From NCBI GenBank assembly GCA_030737875.1, contig CM060910.1:615487303-615551302 (forward strand): a stretch of DNA of 64,000 bases. The letters run 5' to 3'. This document shows, piece by piece, positions 59,515 to 64,000 of this stretch. Both the position numbers and the translations under genes were made by a program. The notes below the pieces were generated by a model. It was not told the DNA's origin. It searched no databases and saw only the letters and a list, made by a program, of their open reading frames with translations. Position 1 is the stretch's first letter. Each line of letters begins with the position of its first letter. Source of the stretch: Allium sativum. Lineage: Eukaryota > Streptophyta > Magnoliopsida > Asparagales > Amaryllidaceae.

Positions 59515-60844
59515 CAAACATGCTTGGTACGTTTAAAACAAATCACTTGATACTATAATAGGTGTATAGTGTCAAAACAATTTCAATCATAAATATAAAT
59601 CATAGACGGCATGGGTACCATATATCATGTCGCCATACTAGTTCTACAATTAAAACCGCAATATCACGTATTGGAAATTGGATTTCCGTCATGAGCCGAG
59701 GCAAGGGGCAAGCTCCTCTCCGCGTTCGAGACACTCTAGCAAATGTCCCAGGACCCCACTATGATCCTTGGATCTTCAGGGCCGGTCCTCTCTTACTTTT
59801 GAGGATTAGTTATTCCTGAACACACGTTTCCCGGTCCTTACAGACCTATATCCGAGGCGCCTCGTATCCAACAACCACACAGGTGAAAAGTATATAAATG
59901 TCAGGGCTGGTAGGTCACTGACACCACCTTAGCTAGAAAGAAACGTCGTGCTCTCCCTGCAGTCACTATCCCGTTTTTGACTCATACCGAGGTGTGAGGC
60001 TCGCGAATTCACGTTATACACAAAGCTATGCCACACAGGCCGTGCTTTGATCATCAACCACAAGATTTTGCTTTTCAACAGAAGCCTTGATCAATTGCCA
60101 CTTACGCATGCCACACTGGCAATTCACTCCATGCGACTGATGTCCATCGATATACAACCTCTGAGCTCGTACGTCTCAGAGAAGGGCGTTAAGCAAGAGA
60201 ATAAATTCTCCGCCGCCAAACAGATGTATATTTAATAGAGATCAATCAACACAGAATAAAATCCAGTGTCAGACACACAATCCATTTACAAGTTCGTTCT
60301 GGGTCTGAATGAAACCGGAGGCACTTTCCTCGCATATCCATCCATCTCCAGGTACGCCTGGACGATCACCAACTGATTCCCTCATCCTGGGTGTACAGCC
60401 CAATCAAGATCATCAGTAATCACCCAAACGATGTGAAGACTTCCGGTCTTCAACCACCGTCTTCATCTTCGACATCTCGTCGAATCGGTTATTCAGAATG
60501 GGTATAAACCCGGCCTTTCTGAACAACCCACGTATATAATAAACGAATGTTACACAAACACAACAAACGCCCCATTCCAATTCAGAGTATTCTTTTATTC
60601 ACAAAATCACATTCCTAGGGAAAGGTTCCCATTAATTTTATCAAAGATAAATTCTTCTAAATTTATTCTTTAATCTTCCTTTGGATATCATTTCAAACTA
60701 GTCGGGATTAGCGAACCACACCGAAGTAATTATTTATTTTATTTCCCAATCCCTACCTATATATCCCATGGAGCAAAACTGGTGATACTCCATATCTAAC
60801 ACCACGGTGTTATCGGTAAAATTAATTACCATTTCACGTTCAAA

Positions 60845-61048
60845 TCTAATTAAAGATTTAACTATCGCTTTGGAGCCAAACTGGTGATACTCCACTCTCG
60901 ATCACTTTTCAGATTTGATAATCTAAATTATCAATTCACATTTCAATCTAATTAAAGATTTAACTATCGCTTTGGAGCCAAACTGGTGATACTCCACTCT
61001 CGATCACTTTTCAGATTTGATAATCTAAATTATCAATTCACATTTCAA
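60845..61048. repeat. 102-bp tandem duplication
   Basis: The segment with TAACTATCGCTTTGGAGCCA starts at 60859 and again at 60961 with no difference seen over the unit. The related LTR at 1-3838 has only one equivalent (near 1960-2040), so the duplication is recent. Confidence 0.9.
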
Positions 61049-61834
61049 TCTAATTAAAGATTCATTAAAACTCCACTTAGTTTTAATCTTTTCAAAAATC
61101 AACATCTTGCCTTTAACTGGGTTAAAGAACCAATGTCATCTAAAACACGATCCACGATAAACCCAAATCACATTTGATATTAAATACAAGGCTCTGAATA
61201 GAAAATATATCGGCTTATATTCAATATCAGATTCTGAAACCAACAAATATCGTATTGGAAATAACGATATAAAATTTCTTTCAAATCCCCATAACAATAT
61301 TTGTATAGTCACGAAATCCAACATCGAAATATCCCGAAGATAATTTCGATTCAACTCCAGTCCAATTCACGTATAGGAAATATCGATTATTTTCAAAATC
61401 ACTTTCAAATTCAATTTATTTATTTCAAAAATAAATTGATTTTAATTCTAGTTCAAAACTAGTTCATTTCGATAAAAATCTATTTTTATCATCTAACGTG
61501 GAATTTTCCAGCCCAATTCTTTCCAATTCACATATTATGATTTTACACAAATTATAGATATTTTTAATAATTTTATCAAGGCCCGTACAGTCGATTTCCA
61601 TCTACGGCCATCGAACTGCACTTACAGCGACCTTTTCTGAAATTGATTTGGACATAATTCCAAATCCAACCGTTAGATTTCATATTTCTAATATTCATTG
61701 GAAATCTCTTTTCGATACGAACCCAACGGTTCCGGTTTTAGGAGAATCCGACGGTCGGATCTCCCGCAATGTTCGTTTGAAATAAATGGTCGAAATTCAC
61801 GAACTACCGCGGCGCGGCGCGTTCTATTCAGGCC

Positions 61835-61837
<3 letters not shown>

Positions 61838-61875
<38 letters not shown>

Positions 61876-61885
61876 TATCTAATAT
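61838..61885. repeat. TA microsatellite
   Basis: TA run directly after the GC-rich GGCGCGGCGCG block, the inverted counterpart of 1060-1101. Confidence 0.9.
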
Positions 61886-62008
61886 ATATTTCGTCGATTT
61901 CCTTTTAAAACGAATTTTATAAATAGTTCTACATTCGTTTCAAAACAATTTCAAATTCATCGTCAATTTCAAATCGATTTGATTTCAATTCAATTCGAGT
62001 TCATTTCA

Positions 62009-62128
62009 ATTCAAATTCAAATTCGTTTCAATTAAATTCAAATTCAAATTCGTTTCAATTCAATTCAAATTCAAATTCGTTTCAATTCAATTCAAATTCA
62101 AATTCGTTTCAATTCAAATTGATTTCAA
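62009..62128. repeat. 27-bp tandem repeat, 4 units
   Basis: ATTCGTTTCAATT occurs at 62021, 62048, 62075 and 62102, exactly 27 bp apart. Inverted counterpart of the array at 771-893. Confidence 0.92.
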
Positions 62129-63416
62129 TTTAATTTCGATTCGAATTCCTTTAAATTTCAGTTCGTTTTCAATTTCAATTTCAATTTAAATCAATTTGAA
62201 TTCATTTCTATTTTATTCGAATTCAAATTCGCTTCCTATTCAATTCGAATTTTAATCTAATTCAATTTGAATTTCATTTCAAAATATTTAGTTTGGAAAT
62301 CACTTTTCAATATTCATTATACAACGAATAAAATCGATATAAATATCGTTCGCGTCAAAATAACGCATCTCTAATCAACACGGATTTATATTTATCCCAT
62401 TCAACACATGAATCTATATTTCTTTCAACACACGACTAATCTCAACACATGAGTACTGTCAACACATCACTATTTTTGTTATGTAAAATATTTTATAAAA
62501 CTAAGGTATCTATCGTTTGATTTTAATTAGACTTCTACTGAGAAGTAGTTCTAATTTTAAATATGATGAAGATGTAATTTTTATTATTTAAAATATTTTA
62601 CTCAACACACGAATATTTTCAACACATGAACATCGTCAACACATGACTATTTTTATATTCAACACATGAATTTTCTTTTCTAATATTCATTATTTTCCCA
62701 ATTGGAATGAGGCCCAATCAATCACCATATAACGTTAATTATATGGATTCCATACAACACATGTATATAATAGCATAAATAAACAATCAACCTTCAACCA
62801 AAGTGCACTACACTGTATAAGCATCAAATATAGATATCTGACGCTTATAACAGTCTGTCAATCGACCGATCGACATATTTAATCAATCAGGATGAGTGAA
62901 CATCAAATTTCATCCCAACACCCGTGTGGGGTTTCAAACAATCAAACACAGATTTTATTTGTGCAGTTGGGCGATGTGTAAAATTTATCGACCCAATCAA
63001 TGTCAGTCAAATCAGTGTACATAAACAAACCGTCCGGTTTGTAAATGAATATTTTATTTTATTCACTTCCACGTTAAAAATTATATTTTTAACGATAAAA
63101 TATTCTATTCCAACACATGAATTTCTATTCATTTCATTTGCACAATAAAAATGATATTTTTATTTTTCTAACATATTTTAGAAAATTTCGGCGGCATAAC
63201 GGCACGATACTAGAAACGGGACGAGGCCTAGCCTTATCCCCGGTCTAGTGAAGGCCCACGCCATTCACACATCAATCAAATCAATTCAATTCACCAAACA
63301 ATTCAATTCAAACCAAATGATCTAATCAACTACTCAACCAAACAATTTAACAAACAAGCCATCCATGGTCTGTGGATGACGGGTGTCGGGTGCTACTAAG
63401 CACCGTCTGCATCCTA

Positions 63417-63441
63417 GTATATATATATATATATATATATA
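63417..63441. repeat. TA microsatellite beside conserved block
   Basis: TA run following the GGTGCTACTAAGCACC hairpin (63390-63405) and the CCATGGTCTGTGGA block. The counterpart in S1 is at 24345-24435. Confidence 0.85.
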
Positions 63442-63670
63442 TCTAGAAAAAGAGATTTTGAGTGAGAAGTTCTCACCGATAGCTATCCAATACCACGACT
63501 CTTCATTTATAGTAATCTTCGCCTATTTCGCCTTCTTGTCGCTTTCGTTGCCCGTATTCACTACATATATAAAAATCACACCTTTTTATATTTCGATGTC
63601 TTTGAAATAAAAATCACATTTTTACTTATTCACTTTCAATTTAAAAATCATATTTCTATAATCACTCATA

Positions 63671-63874
63671 TATTTAAAAATCGAATTTTTTTTACTATGC
63701 TATTCAATATATAAAAATCGAATTTTTACTTCGATGTTCAATATATAAAAATCGAATTTTTACTTTGCTATTCAATATATAAAAATCGCATTTTTACTTC
63801 GTTATTCAATATATAAAAATCATATTTTTACTTCGTTATTCAATATATAAAAATCATATTTTTATTTCTCTATT
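63671..63874. repeat. 34-bp tandem repeat with palindromic core
   Basis: CAATATATAAAAATCGAATT plus 14 bases, with unit starts at 63705, 63739, 63773, 63807 and 63841. The AAAAATCGAATTTTT / AAAAATCATATTTTT core is near-palindromic, like the arrays in element A and at 13339. Confidence 0.92.
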
Positions 63875-64000
63875 TTCAATATAAAGACCTCGCCTTTTTA
63901 ACTATAAAGACTTCACCCTTACAAAAATATAGATTTCCTCGTTATGAAAATCACTACTTTATTTCAACGTATATAAAACAAAAATCAGATTTTTATTTCG

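Larger units (their letters stand above)
58927..64000 (-). mobile_element. Giant gypsy-type LTR, minus strand, cut by window end
   Basis: + strand begins TGTAAGAACCCG at 58927. On the minus strand the LTR end is here: poly(A)-like region near 59010, acceptor TTTTGCAG ending at 59210, stem-loop 59443-59514, tandem duplication 60845-61048, AACCGTT/AACGGTT block near 61662-61735, 27-bp repeats near 62009, bulged hairpin 62969-62994 and a palindrome-cored array at 63671-63874. The U3/promoter lies beyond the window. It is related to S1 and to 1-3838. No PBS lies at 58926, so this could be a 3' or solo LTR. Confidence 0.82.

Overview
This window looks like plant nuclear DNA from a repeat-rich, AT-rich heterochromatic region. 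The evidence is retrotransposons primed by initiator-Met tRNA, a SIRE-like Ty1/copia gag, Ty3/gypsy-type LTR ends (TGTAACGACC), TATA boxes and plant-like leaders. I find no convincing host gene, tRNA, rRNA or CRISPR. Almost every base can be placed in a nested stack of LTR retrotransposons, most of them non-autonomous with very large LTRs. The species cannot be told from the sequence.

Layout. 1-3838: + strand fragment of a giant LTR, joined abruptly to the end of a copia 5' LTR (3839-3951). 3952-11744: SIRE-like copia element with a PBS, a gag broken by two in-frame stops (3992-5410), pol deleted, a ladder of polypurine tracts and a 3.5 kb 3' LTR. 11745-14907: two minus-strand LTR fragments. 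14908-15410: unassigned. 15411-19960 continuing at 52242-52940: an old + strand LTR that hosts the later insertions. 19961-52236: element A, flanked by GAGAG duplications, with about 6 kb LTRs and only 679 bp of internal sequence. Its 5' LTR holds solo LTR S1 (20589-25993, duplication CATAA). Its 3' LTR holds solo LTR S2 (33625-36253, duplication ATTTA) and complete non-autonomous element B (40709-52069, minus strand, duplication TATTA, two 4420 bp LTRs with only four differences seen by eye). 52941-58390: a second copia-type element with an LTR, a PBS and 4 kb of non-coding interior, but no recognisable 3' LTR. 58391-58926: unassigned. 58927-64000: minus-strand giant LTR running off the window, an inverted counterpart of 1-3838.

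How the parts work together. Nothing here encodes a working protein. What is conserved is cis-acting: TATA boxes, a long transcribed R region, splice-donor and acceptor-like sites, poly(A) signals, PBS and PPT. There is also a stem-loop with exactly 50 nt between its arms, and its paired bases co-vary among five LTR copies. A and B share PBS and PPT contexts, which suggests mobilisation in trans by the same kind of autonomous gypsy element. The most notable signals are this covarying RNA structure, the 'almost all LTR' design of element A, and a candidate multi-kilobase intron inside the LTRs.
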